Positions 25,068 to 33,693 are shown, numbered from the stretch's first letter. The stretch: 64,000 nucleotides of DNA from Paenibacillus whitsoniae (GCF_003955665.1 NZ_RXHU01000042.1:111502-175501), one strand, 5' to 3'. The notes: a model not told the origin generated them from the sequence alone. Program-made: numbers and translations.

Positions 25068-26510
25068 TTAGATATTCGTCTCCCTCCTGAACGAGCTGGG
25101 CGTTAATCCGGCCATGCGCTTGAATACCTTGATGAAATACGCCCCATCGGTAAAGCCTGTTTGAAAAGCGATCTCTTCCACACTGAGCTTGGTATGCAGC
25201 AGTAAGCGTTTCGCCTGCTCGATCCGAATATTTTGTAAAAAGGCGATAGGCGTCAGCCCGGTTTTTTTGCCGAATACAGTGCTTAAATAGTCCACATTGA
25301 TGGCTACCAGCTTGGCTAGATCCGCAACCTTGATATTTTCCTTATAGTGTTCCAGCATATATTGAATCACTCGGTTCACCTCGGGATGGTCCGTAAAATT
25401 GACTTGCTCCTCTTTCAGATAGCGGATATGGTCGCGTATGGTTTGCAGCACATGGGCGAGCAGCGATTCATGGCTTATGGCCGAGTGAATGCGGCTCCCC
25501 TCGCTATCCTCCGATCTCCGTCCTGCGAGCATCGCCAAGATCTGCAGGAGATGGCCCGCCAACATTTTCACTTCCATATGGGAGAACGACGAGGCCTCCA
25601 TGCCTTCCCACAACTGAGCTGCCACTTCTTCACATTTGCGTTGATTGCGTTCTTCAAAGCAGCGAATCAGCTCAGCTTCCAGCTCCGCAATGGACGGCAG
25701 CTTATGGTCCTCCGTCATCGGGCATGCTTCACGGCCGTACCAAAAGCAGTTCAACTGATTCAGTGCCCGCCGCCAATCCTGAGCTAGCCGATCCATGCAA
25801 CTGCCGACTACCAGTCCAACGGGACGGTTCGGCTTGTTCCAATGGGCATGCTCATCCTCGCTATGACATTTCCAACAAAAAAAAGTGGTCTGCCCCTCTT
25901 CATAAAAAGATTGGACGACCAAGTACGCATCCGGTCGGATTCCTGCCTGATCCGCAGAAGATGAGCCAGTTCCGCTCAGCACTGCTATGATATCCAGTTT
26001 CAAGCTGCCGAACTTCTCCGCTGCCGCAACCGGGATGGCCTGATCCTCAGGAGCAAGTAGACTTGTCCCCCGAATGCCCGACCAAATACGATGATAATGG
26101 GGATACAGCGCCTCTCCCGCGACTCGCAGTTCTTCAAGCAATTCTCCCTTGATCCGCGCCAGATTGTCGAGCAACACCTCGTCATCTAAAGACAGCTTGA
26201 GCAGATAATTAAAGGCGCCATATTGGAGGGCGTCCCGGGCATAGTCAAAGTGGCTCATCGCTGTCAGCATAATAAACCGGCTGCGGATTCCCGCCTTTCG
26301 CGCTTCCTTCAACAGTTCAATCCCGTCCATGCCCGGCATAACAATATCCGCAATGACAACATCGGGCTTAAGCGCCAGAATTGCCGACAGCGCCTCCCTT
26401 CCGTCTCCAGCTTCACCTGCAACGCAAAAACCGTGCCCTTCCCAGTCCACGGTTTCCCGGATGGCTTCCCGGACAAAACCTTCATCTTCCACCAGCAAAA
26501 CCGTCCACAT
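25068..26510 (-). CDS. response regulator, YesN/AraC type (module A)
   Basis: A 480-aa regulator. The receiver domain (1-120) carries VEDE and phosphoacceptor Asp55 in VIADIVMPGMDG; a long middle region has no obvious fold; the last 100 residues are an AraC-type double helix-turn-helix (VADLAKLVAINVDYLSTVFGKK and VEEIAFQTGFTDGAYFIKVFK). The ATG was chosen because AGGAAGGAG lies 9 nt upstream; it overlaps the kinase gene by 29 bp. It should activate the adjacent transporter-glycosidase genes when phosphorylated by the cognate kinase. Confidence 0.92.
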   Translation of the reverse strand: MWTVLLVEDEGFVREAIRETVDWEGHGFCVAGEAGDGREALSAILALKPDVVIADIVMPGMDGIELLKEARKAGIRSRFIMLTAMSHFDYARDALQYGAFNYLLKLSLDDEVLLDNLARIKGELLEELRVAGEALYPHYHRIWSGIRGTSLLAPEDQAIPVAAAEKFGSLKLDIIAVLSGTGSSSADQAGIRPDAYLVVQSFYEEGQTTFFCWKCHSEDEHAHWNKPNRPVGLVVGSCMDRLAQDWRRALNQLNCFWYGREACPMTEDHKLPSIAELEAELIRCFEERNQRKCEEVAAQLWEGMEASSFSHMEVKMLAGHLLQILAMLAGRRSEDSEGSRIHSAISHESLLAHVLQTIRDHIRYLKEEQVNFTDHPEVNRVIQYMLEHYKENIKVADLAKLVAINVDYLSTVFGKKTGLTPIAFLQNIRIEQAKRLLLHTKLSVEEIAFQTGFTDGAYFIKVFKRMAGLTPSSFRRETNI

Positions 26511-28278
26511 GCCCATCATCTCCTTCCTGTGAATAGGGCGTTGCAATCAACAAAGGCAACTTGACCTTGACCAAAGTCCCTTCTCCGCTAGTTACAAATG
26601 CCACGGAACCTTCCTGTTTAAAAAGCAGCTGCAGCCTTTCTTTCAAGTTGCTTAGTCCGATCCCGTGCCCGCTTCGCCTGACTGGTCTCTTAGCCGCCGC
26701 TTCCATGCCGATACCGTTATCTTCCACTTCTAAGACAAGTTCGCTTCCCTCCACCTTGGCCCTGACCTTGATGGTGCAGCAGCCTTTCGCCGCGTCAAAG
26801 CCGTGGACGATCGCATTCTCCACCAGCGGCTGCAAGCTAAACTTGGGAACTAGCGCGTATTGAACCGATTCATCCATGTCATAGTGGATAGCAAATTGAT
26901 CGCGAAAGCGAAACGCCTGAATGGAGCCATAAGAGCGCAATAGTTGTATTTCTTCTTTAAGAGGAAGCAGTTCAATGTCCGAGCCCAAGCTTGCCTCCAG
27001 CATGCGCCCCAAAGAGGTACAGATGCTTACAATCGCTTCCTGCTTCTCTTTTCTGGCCATCCATTTCACCGTGTTCAACGTATTCAACAGAAAATGCGGA
27101 TTCATTTGGGAGAGCAGCATTTGGAAGCGAACCGCCTGCTTTTGCCGTTCCTCCAGCTTAAGCTTGTTAATGAGTGCGACGACGTCATCAATCATCCTAT
27201 TAAAACTTTCGCCAAGGGATCGCACTTCGTTCGTCGCCCCTTTACCGATCGTTAGTTTGACATTCAGTTTCTTGTCCGACGCTTCCTCCATGCTCCGCCC
27301 CAGGGCATACAACGGCTCCGTCATGCGGGCCGATAAGAAGATGGTCACCAGCACAAAGGCGATAATCAGAATGGTCAAGAAGAGGAAAGCCATAGACCTT
27401 AATCGTTGTATCTCCTGCTGCAGCTCGTTGAGCGGCATTTGACTGACCACATACCAATCGAGATCCTCCAGATAGCTGTAATTGACAAGAGACAAGGCGC
27501 TTTCGTCCTTGAAATGTCCTTCTTTCGCAGGCGCGGACACGATTCTTTGCCTCATATCGTTACTAAAAGCCGTTTCCTTGCTTTGCAGAACAATCTCTCC
27601 CTGACCGGTCAAGATGACCAGGTCCTTGGTTGCCGGGCTATCTTTTAACGTACCGCGGAACCATTCTTGAATGTTGATGCTGATGCGAGCCAATCCGTAA
27701 TTTCCCCGCAGTTGATCATCCAAAATAGTGTAAAAGCTTAGGAGCTTGCTCCCTTGGCTCCCATTCACATCATTCCAATCGTCGGCCATCCAGCGATAGG
27801 GATGAGCACCGCCTTGCAGCTTGTGCTGCCAATCTTGCAATTCATTCAACTGGTTCGTCAGCTGACCGTTAGGCGAATAAGACGTGTACACATTGCCCTT
27901 GCGATCGATAAATCGAAAATACAGCTCTGTCTGATGGAAGAAAAAGCTGTTATTGATGCCAAACATTTTGCTTTCGATCACTTTCTTTCGCTCAAGGGGA
28001 TCATACTTGTCCGGATCATCCATAATCTGGATCAGGCTCTCGTCCTGGCTCAGCATCGTGTTAGCCTTATAAGCGAACGCCATCATATCTGTCAAGGACA
28101 CATGGACCTGCTGCATACGCTCGGACATGCGGTCCATCATATCTTTCTGGCGAATAGACTCAAAATGCTGGAATAAATAAAAAATTGCAACGCACAAAGG
28201 AATCATCAGGAGAGTGATGTAGGCCATGAAAAGCCTGTATTTTAACGTGTTCGGCAGTAAATGTCGCCAGATTGGCAT
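26482..28278 (-). CDS. sensor histidine kinase, YesM type (module A)
   Basis: A 598-aa membrane kinase: N-terminal TM, extracellular Cache-like sensor domain (about 35-285), second TM, HAMP (about 310-370), His_kinase domain with phosphoacceptor motif MNPHFLLNTLNT, and an HATPase with ENAIVHG and DNGIGM. The ATG at 28278 follows GAGGAG at a longish 13 nt; an ATG seven codons earlier is possible. A terminator-like hairpin lies only 33 nt upstream of the start. It is the first gene of the module A transcript and would sense an extracellular sugar, perhaps with the binding protein. Confidence 0.9.
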   Translation of the reverse strand: MPIWRHLLPNTLKYRLFMAYITLLMIPLCVAIFYLFQHFESIRQKDMMDRMSERMQQVHVSLTDMMAFAYKANTMLSQDESLIQIMDDPDKYDPLERKKVIESKMFGINNSFFFHQTELYFRFIDRKGNVYTSYSPNGQLTNQLNELQDWQHKLQGGAHPYRWMADDWNDVNGSQGSKLLSFYTILDDQLRGNYGLARISINIQEWFRGTLKDSPATKDLVILTGQGEIVLQSKETAFSNDMRQRIVSAPAKEGHFKDESALSLVNYSYLEDLDWYVVSQMPLNELQQEIQRLRSMAFLFLTILIIAFVLVTIFLSARMTEPLYALGRSMEEASDKKLNVKLTIGKGATNEVRSLGESFNRMIDDVVALINKLKLEERQKQAVRFQMLLSQMNPHFLLNTLNTVKWMARKEKQEAIVSICTSLGRMLEASLGSDIELLPLKEEIQLLRSYGSIQAFRFRDQFAIHYDMDESVQYALVPKFSLQPLVENAIVHGFDAAKGCCTIKVRAKVEGSELVLEVEDNGIGMEAAAKRPVRRSGHGIGLSNLKERLQLLFKQEGSVAFVTSGEGTLVKVKLPLLIATPYSQEGDDGHVDGFAGGR

Positions 28279-28310
28279 CGTGTAGGATTCACTCCTCATT
28301 GAATACAGGC

Positions 28311-28340
28311 AAAAACGCCTCTGCCTAAGAGCAAGAGGCG
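28311..28340 (-). promoter_or_regulatory. terminator-like hairpin in the leader of the module A kinase
   Basis: On the minus strand CGCCTCT pairs with AGAGGCG over an 11-nt loop and is followed by five T, 33 nt before the kinase start. The larC2 gene upstream already has its own terminator at 28466-28501, so this could be an attenuator in the kinase leader. The mechanism is unproven. Confidence 0.5.
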
Positions 28341-28465
28341 CTTCACCTTGAATCGTAACGGTTTTTGCTAATTGTATCACGTAAAAAACCGAAGGCGTTA
28401 GAATCAAAACTTGTAGTTTTATATAACAATTCTTGGAATCTGGAGTATCGATGCACTGTTAAGCG

Positions 28466-28501
28466 CAAAAAAACGCGCCTTCCCCTAAGTGGAAAGCGCG
28501 T
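28466..28501 (-). terminator. rho-independent terminator of larC2
   Basis: On the minus strand ACGCGCTTTCC pairs with GGAAGGCGCGT and is followed by seven T, directly after the larC2 stop. Confidence 0.88.
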
Positions 28502-28504
28502 TGT

Positions 28505-28978
28505 CTATATGTGCCGCTTCACAAATTGAAGCCTGACTTCCTCATACACTTGCTTTAATGGAACACCATATTGCTTCGCCACCTGCTCGCATTCCTTGAA
28601 CTCAGGAGCGAATTGCACAAGCTTGCCGGCATGATACCCCACCTTCACCGTAAGCTCCCCCCATTTCGTCTCCACATGCTCGAACTCCCGCGCTAACCGA
28701 TGGCAAGAAGCATGCAAATAGCGGAGCCCCAGCGTTGTCGACTCGCTAAAAATAATGTCCTCCATTGCCGATAATCGGTCCTCATCTATGAGCACGTTCA
28801 GCATAATGCCTGGCCGGCCTTTTTTCATAATAATCGGCACGACGTAGACATCGTTCGCCCCCGCGTCAAACAGCTTATCCATCAGGAACGAAATCCACTC
28901 CGGATTCATATCGTCCAGATTGGCTTGAACCAACAGCATACGATCATCCACATGCTCATCTCTATGATTAAAGCTCAC
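28505..28978 (-). CDS. larC2: LarC2, C-terminal half of the nickel insertase, detached from larC1
   Basis: A 157-aa protein matching the C-terminal LarC domain (DUF111): LLVQANLDDMNPEWISFLMDKLFDAGANDVYVVP followed by MKKGRPG, which in full-length LarC comes right after the His-rich linker. It starts at a GTG with AGAGGTGG about 5 nt upstream, so it is translated independently rather than by frameshifting. A GTG three codons earlier is possible. It is separated from larC1 by 10.9 kb and inverted relative to it; flipping the interval would put it just behind larC1. The reading frame is intact with its own terminator, so it is probably functional. Confidence 0.88.
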   Translation of the reverse strand: MSFNHRDEHVDDRMLLVQANLDDMNPEWISFLMDKLFDAGANDVYVVPIIMKKGRPGIMLNVLIDEDRLSAMEDIIFSESTTLGLRYLHASCHRLAREFEHVETKWGELTVKVGYHAGKLVQFAPEFKECEQVAKQYGVPLKQVYEEVRLQFVKRHI

Positions 28979-29145
28979 CTTAGCCACCTCTTATTCGCAT
29001 CATAACAAATATTGGGGAACAACGAAAGATCAATGCGTTTGTCCGACGAATTTGCGTCAAAAACGTCTCTTCGAACAAACTCCAAGGATAAGCTTTCGCC
29101 GATACGCACATCCTAATAACTAACAAGACAGGAAGGATGATCGTG

Positions 29146-30213
29146 ATGCATAGTACCTCACGCTGGACAAAAGTTCTCACCCTAAGCCTCCTGCTATCCG
29201 CAGTCACGCCGCCGGCGTTCTCTGATCGAGTTGCATCACAGGTTGCTGCTCCGTCCCCATCCGCTTCAAGCACGCAAACAGGCACCAACAACAAAACAAA
29301 AGATCCAAAGACCGTCGCAGCAGAGCGGAAAGAACTTTTCGATAAAATAAGCTTAGTAACAGGAATCCCGTGGTCATTCCTCGCAGCAGTGGATCAGTAC
29401 GAGAAAACGATGAACACGGTGAAAAAAAGGTCTGTCCAGCTCACTTTGGCCAACATTTATTTTAGCGAAGCCGCTTGGAGCGGCATGCTAAATCCGAACC
29501 AACTGGATACGAATCCGCGCAGCATCGCTTTCTTTCACGGCTACGGACGGGACGGATCGGGCGATCAAATCGCCGATAAGTCCAACGACCTCGACGTCCT
29601 GGCGGCAATGAGCGAAATTTTAGGCAAAAACGGAGTAAACCAAGAAAATCTGCAAACCAACCTTACGAACTATTATCAGAATCCGCGAAGCGTATTACGA
29701 ATCAATCAGTTTGCAGCCATTTACGAAAAGCTGGGAACAATGGACGTGAATGAGCATGCATTCCCTCTCCCCGTCACCGCGGACTATTCCTACCGCAGCA
29801 CCTGGGGAGACAGCCGCGGCTGGGGAGGTCACCGCATTCATGAGGGAACGGATCTTTTTGCCGGATACGGTGTTCCGGTCCGGAGCACCTGCTACGGCAT
29901 CGTGGAGGAAAAGGGATGGAACCCTTACGGGGGTTGGCGAATCGGTATTCGAGACCTCAACAACATTTATCACTACTACGCGCATCTTTCTGGATTTCAA
30001 AAAGGCATCCAACCAAACGACATTGTCAAACCTGGCCAAGTCCTTGGATGGGTAGGAAGTTCAGGCTATGGCAAGCCTGGCACTTCAGGCAAGTTTCCGC
30101 CTCATTTGCATTTTGGTCTATATCGGGATAACGGCAACAAAGAATGGAGCTTCGACCCCTACCCGTCACTCCGAAGGTGGGAACGCGAAGATCAGCAGCG
30201 CAGAAAAAAATAA
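29146..30213 (+). CDS. yunA: M23 family peptidase, YunA-like
   Basis: A 355-aa exported protein: signal peptide (about 1-27), a low-complexity Ser/Thr linker, a helical domain (about 50-200) and a C-terminal LytM/M23 domain. The zinc ligands are visible as HEGTD (His232, Asp236) and HLHF (His320, His322), so it should be an active cell-wall endopeptidase. The ATG is set by AGGAAGG about 8 nt upstream; an earlier in-frame ATG overlaps that site. It is divergent from larC2 and convergent with yunB, as the B. subtilis yunA-yunB neighbourhood would suggest. Confidence 0.87.
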   Translation: MHSTSRWTKVLTLSLLLSAVTPPAFSDRVASQVAAPSPSASSTQTGTNNKTKDPKTVAAERKELFDKISLVTGIPWSFLAAVDQYEKTMNTVKKRSVQLTLANIYFSEAAWSGMLNPNQLDTNPRSIAFFHGYGRDGSGDQIADKSNDLDVLAAMSEILGKNGVNQENLQTNLTNYYQNPRSVLRINQFAAIYEKLGTMDVNEHAFPLPVTADYSYRSTWGDSRGWGGHRIHEGTDLFAGYGVPVRSTCYGIVEEKGWNPYGGWRIGIRDLNNIYHYYAHLSGFQKGIQPNDIVKPGQVLGWVGSSGYGKPGTSGKFPPHLHFGLYRDNGNKEWSFDPYPSLRRWEREDQQRRKK

Positions 30214-30221
30214 AACAAAGC

Positions 30222-30267
30222 AGGACCTCCTTCCCCAAAAAGCTAGTGGAGAAGCAAGGTCCTTTTT
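30222..30267 (+). terminator. terminator of yunA
   Basis: AGGACCT pairs with AGGTCCT, with an inner CTCC/GGAG pair, followed by five T, just past the yunA stop. Confidence 0.78.
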
Positions 30268-30269
30268 CA

Positions 30270-31064
30270 TTATTTTTGGCCTGTTCCTGTTCCAGGCGCT
30301 GCCGAATTTGCCGGGCCGGTATTTCCGCTTGTTGAGCCGGTCCCCGGTACACTCGGCAGTGAAATGACCGGTGGACTCGCGTCCTTGTTGCTGCCAACCG
30401 GGTTCCCTTTATTATCGTAATAGTACGTCGGCACATCCCCTACTACAAGAGAATAGGAAATCGGAATTTCCGTTTCCACAATCTCCGTTTCCGAATCAAA
30501 AGGAATGATGACCGACACCTCAGCAATGATATGTACGTACACTTCAAACATCACCATATTAATCCCTACATTTTGCGTGCGAGTATTCAGATCCACCTTG
30601 ACACTCCCTACAGGAAGCAGCCGAACGGGAATATCCGGGCCAAAAGAGGCCAAAATCGCACTATTCATCGCCTGCCCGATCGGAACGTGTTCCGAAATGC
30701 TCTTCAAATCCGCAAGCTCCCCTTGCACCGTGTTAATCGCTTCTGAAGTAATGCGCATATGCTCATTATAATTCAACATAAAGCCGGTGATTTTCCCGTT
30801 TTTGTCCATCTTCCAATCAATCAGTTGCTCGGCATTCGCCCCTCCTGCTACATGATTGGCAATCGCGCTATTAATCGCCTGTGTGGCAATTTGCTTAATT
30901 CGAACCTTAGCTAAACTCATGAGCGGCGGCCTTAAATTTTTCTCGATATAAATAAAAAACTGAATACAAAACAACACAACAATCAACAAACTGATCCAAA
31001 TAATCTTCTTGCGGTTTGTCTTCCCTGTGGGCCTGCTTCGCCATCGTCGCCTTTGCAGCAGCAT
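30270..31064 (-). CDS. yunB: sporulation protein YunB
   Basis: A 264-aa membrane-anchored protein matching YunB, a sigma-E-dependent sporulation protein of B. subtilis. It has a basic N-terminus, one TM (about residues 22-42), then a conserved domain with KIRxxxxA-like ATQAINSAI and NTRTQNVGINMVMFEVYV, and a Gly/Ser/Pro-rich C-terminal tail. I start at the ATG after GGGGGAGG (about 9 nt); an ATG 14 codons earlier has no ribosome site. It supports a spore-forming host. Confidence 0.87.
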   Translation of the reverse strand: MLLQRRRWRSRPTGKTNRKKIIWISLLIVVLFCIQFFIYIEKNLRPPLMSLAKVRIKQIATQAINSAIANHVAGGANAEQLIDWKMDKNGKITGFMLNYNEHMRITSEAINTVQGELADLKSISEHVPIGQAMNSAILASFGPDIPVRLLPVGSVKVDLNTRTQNVGINMVMFEVYVHIIAEVSVIIPFDSETEIVETEIPISYSLVVGDVPTYYYDNKGNPVGSNKDASPPVISLPSVPGTGSTSGNTGPANSAAPGTGTGQK

Positions 31065-31204
31065 CCTGTCTGTCCCTCCCCCTAAGCCCGAGTCGACATT
31101 CTTCATGCCAGAACATGCCGATTTCGTTAGTACTACCTTATGCGGACAGGATTCAAGGCTATGCCTTTATGCATGCATTTGTCACAACTTTAAGCTTGGC
31201 AAGC

Positions 31205-31578
31205 CCATTGTGTTCGACCAATCTACCTCCCTTCGATTTCGATCCGTTCAGCGCTCACCCTTTCGCTCAGAAAACCATCTCGCTTGGCTCCAGCCCTCGA
31301 CCAATGCCCTTCTCCAACAACGTTCCTTTTAAGGCTATCCCTTTCACTCAGTCCCCCTGCCTCTGGCCTACAACTAATACCTCTCTCCGACTCCGCTCTT
31401 TTCGATGCTATCCCATTCACTCAGTCTCCCCTGCCACTGGTCTTCAACCAATACCTCTTTCCGGCAACGCTCCTTTTAATGCTATCCCTTTCGCTCAGTC
31501 TCCCCTGCCTCTCGTCTTCAACCAATACCTCTCTCCGACTATGATCATTTCAATGCTATCCCTTTCACTCAGTAATTT
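31205..31578. repeat. five degenerate tandem repeats, 74-bp period
   Basis: Units begin near 31205, 31279, 31357, 31431 and 31505. The last three are exactly 74 bp and closely similar, sharing CAACCAATACCTCT and GCTATCCCTTTC; the first two are more diverged and one is about 78 bp. On the minus strand each unit can read LSERDSI...GERYWLK, but successive units fall in different frames, so it is not a protein repeat now. Confidence 0.85.
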
Positions 31579-31606
31579 TTTGCTAAAATGATATCTTAAT
31601 TACCAT

Positions 31607-31642
31607 ATTTCAATTGAAATAAGATCATATGTTCGGTATAAT
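31607..31642 (+). promoter_or_regulatory. consensus sigma-A promoter overlapping a 14-bp palindrome
   Basis: TTGAAA (31614-31619), a 17-nt spacer, and TATAAT (31637-31642) form a near-perfect promoter. The perfect palindrome ATTTCAATTGAAAT (31607-31620) covers the -35 box, a typical repressor position. The transposase-like gene starts 45 nt after the -10 box. Confidence 0.8.
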
Positions 31643-31687
31643 GAGATTTAGAAAATATCCCATTTATGATAAAAGGGAGGTCTCACT

Positions 31688-32533
31688 ATGCGTTTGTCCA
31701 ACCTTACTTTGGAACAATTCAACAGCCAGTTTGCGACAGAAGAAGCATGCGTAACTTTCATCTATCAATCAAAATGGCCTCACGGCTTCAGTTGCCCCCG
31801 CTGTCAGTTTCGGCATGCATATGTGATCAATTCTCGGCGGGTTCCACTATATGAGTGCAGCCGATGCCAACACCAAACCTCGCTAATTGCCGGAACTATC
31901 ATGGAGAACAGCAGGACTTCACTCAAAAAATGGCTGCTGGCGATTTATTTAACTGCTAGATCACATATCGGCACAACCGCCGTCGAACTTGCCAAACGTA
32001 TTCAGGTTACCTACAAAACTGCTTGGCTCATGCTTCATAAAATCCGCACATCCATCCACCTCGCAGATCAGAAAGAACCGTTGAAAGGCACCGTTCAAAT
32101 AAACGCCGGCATTTACGGCAAATCGCCAAAATCAAGCTCGTACAAGCAGCCTTCCGAGCATCTTGTTTTAGTCGGTTCGACGCTGAATTCAAATCATGAA
32201 TGGGAACATGTAAAAATAAAACATATAGCTGCACCTCGATCTCGATACAAAGAAATTACTCGTACCGATTTACTATCCTTCCAGGAAAGCCATCTAGATG
32301 CTAGTGTTACATCATGCCAAGCTGTGACCGGCTTCTACACGCCTCGCAAGCAACGCCCGCTTCTTCAATTCGTTACACAAGCCAGCAACTGGCTAAAAAC
32401 AACCTTCCACGGCATAGGGCCGCGCCACCTGCAAAAATATTTGGACGAATTCACGTACAAACTCAACCTATCTCTAAAAAATATTGCCATCTTCGACCAC
32501 TTGCTTCAAATTTGCGTATCGCAACATGGCTAG
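31688..32533 (+). CDS. IS1595-type transposase-like protein lacking catalytic residues
   Basis: A 281-aa intact frame behind GGGAGGT. The N-terminus is the IS1595 zinc ribbon (Cys36, Cys39, Cys57, Cys60), followed by a helix-turn-helix-like AVELAKRIQVTYKTAWLMLHKIR. The C-terminal half keeps the family ending HGIGPRHLQKYLDEFTYKLN, but the catalytic positions look lost: the first Asp of the usual VDET motif is Asn139 (VQINAGIYG), and the Asn and Glu of the usual NTIE block before WLK are Val and Ala. DNA binding may remain while transposition is unlikely. No terminal inverted repeats were seen. A domesticated transposase is the best reading; a recently dead element is the alternative. Confidence 0.7.
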   Translation: MRLSNLTLEQFNSQFATEEACVTFIYQSKWPHGFSCPRCQFRHAYVINSRRVPLYECSRCQHQTSLIAGTIMENSRTSLKKWLLAIYLTARSHIGTTAVELAKRIQVTYKTAWLMLHKIRTSIHLADQKEPLKGTVQINAGIYGKSPKSSSYKQPSEHLVLVGSTLNSNHEWEHVKIKHIAAPRSRYKEITRTDLLSFQESHLDASVTSCQAVTGFYTPRKQRPLLQFVTQASNWLKTTFHGIGPRHLQKYLDEFTYKLNLSLKNIAIFDHLLQICVSQHG

Positions 32534-32586
32534 CATCCCCATGCTTTCTTTTTCTTCTAAGTCGTATTTGTTCCCAAAGATCGACC

Positions 32587-32657
<71 letters not shown>

Positions 32658-33011
32658 TTCCGCCACTTCGCACACCCTTAGCCATAAAAATCATTGGAAT
32701 ACCGTGATTCAAGCGTTATAGAAAGTTGCTTGCATGCAGGTGTACAAGCGTTTTTTGTTACGCTTCACAAGTCGCTTGGCTCTCTGACTCATTACAGCAA
32801 GTGTACGTAACTTGTTCAGCAGAAGCACAAAGCCCAAGCTTAGTTCTCCTGAGCAACGGGGATAGATAGTAAAAGAGACGTTAGGAGAACATAACAAATT
32901 CCGTGTTCGCCTTGGGCGCGCAGTGTCACCGACGCATAGCGGCGGTCAAAACCTTACTGAGTTAAGGGGATAGTGAACAAAAGAGTCGCAAATGGGGGAT
33001 ATACAGATAGA

Positions 33012-33049
33012 CCGCCCCCCCGCTAACGAGGTTTTAGCGAAGAGGGCGG
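33012..33049 (-). terminator. hairpin downstream of the HAD gene, possible terminator
   Basis: CCGCCC pairs with GGGCGG and CGCTAA with TTAGCG, 49 bp after the HAD stop on the minus strand. The following bases (TCTATCTGTAT) are only partly T-rich, so terminator function is tentative. Confidence 0.45.
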
Positions 33050-33097
33050 CATTGGAACCAGCATCTCTGCGGCCCGGAGACCACATTAAGTGGTAAG

Positions 33098-33667
33098 CTA
33101 TGTGGCAAGACCGGCCAGCTCGGGCAACTCTTGCCACGAGGTAATTCTTGGCAGGTTCACGTGCTGATTGTAGGAGCGGTCTTTTACACAAACTTTCGTC
33201 GGCAAATGCAGCAGCGTCTCCAGTACCTTCGGTTTATCGTCAACATAATAATCCAGTCCCAGATTTGCAATGATATGCACTTTCTCCGAATCGCTCATGC
33301 CGCAGTAAAAATGCCCTTCTGCGACTGGAAAACCGTTCTCAATCATCCACATCTTCGTCCGCTCGGAATGCTCTCGATCTCTGGCTGTTATATAATAAAC
33401 CTCATGTCCTTGCGCCACAAGTTGTTGCAACACCTCACGGGCATGGGGAAACGGCGAGCAGCCGGAGAAGTAAATTTCGTCCCGCAGACTGTGCCACAAC
33501 TTGCCGCCTTCTTCCTTCGTAAGTCCAAATGCCTGATGGATTTCCATCGTATCCAAAGCTTCGAAGATATCTAGGCCAACGTTCATCTGCAGCTTATCAT
33601 TATAAATATGAAAGGCGTGCTTCCTTAAATCGATGAGCGTGTCATCAATGTCAAATCCAAATTTCAA
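33098..33667 (-). CDS. HAD-family 5'-nucleotidase-like phosphatase
   Basis: A 189-aa cytoplasmic HAD hydrolase. The nucleophile motif is FDIDDT (Asp6, Asp8), motif II lies in YYITARD, and the C-terminal acidic motif is LDYYVDDKPKV. The overall pattern matches the YqfW-like putative nucleotidases. The substrate is probably a nucleotide or sugar phosphate. The start is TTG with AAGGAAGA about 8 nt upstream. It follows the pentapeptide gene by 26 bp, so the two are probably one transcript. Confidence 0.83.
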   Translation of the reverse strand: MKFGFDIDDTLIDLRKHAFHIYNDKLQMNVGLDIFEALDTMEIHQAFGLTKEEGGKLWHSLRDEIYFSGCSPFPHAREVLQQLVAQGHEVYYITARDREHSERTKMWMIENGFPVAEGHFYCGMSDSEKVHIIANLGLDYYVDDKPKVLETLLHLPTKVCVKDRSYNQHVNLPRITSWQELPELAGLAT

Positions 33668-33693
33668 AGTGTGATCTTCCTTTCACCGTGCTG

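Larger units (their letters stand above)
31065..31687. other. gene-free stretch between yunB and the transposase-like gene
   Basis: About 620 bp with no convincing gene. The left part is the yunB promoter region. The middle (31205-31578) is a degenerate 74-bp tandem repeat. The right end is a palindrome and a consensus promoter driving the transposase-like gene. Open frames through the repeats are non-homologous between units because the period is not a multiple of three. Confidence 0.7.

Noticed and set aside
31205..31578. The 74-bp repeats considered as a CRISPR array
   Set aside because: The units are tandem and similar along their whole length, with no alternation of identical repeats and unique spacers, and no cas genes are nearby.
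31016..31591. Plus-strand frames of up to 191 codons through the 74-bp repeats
   Set aside because: The period is not a multiple of three, so successive units are read in different frames; no ribosome site and no domain.
32709..32897. A 62-codon minus-strand frame downstream of the microsatellite
   Set aside because: No ribosome site and composition unlike the local genes; it may be part of a dispersed repeat, but I cannot support it as a gene.
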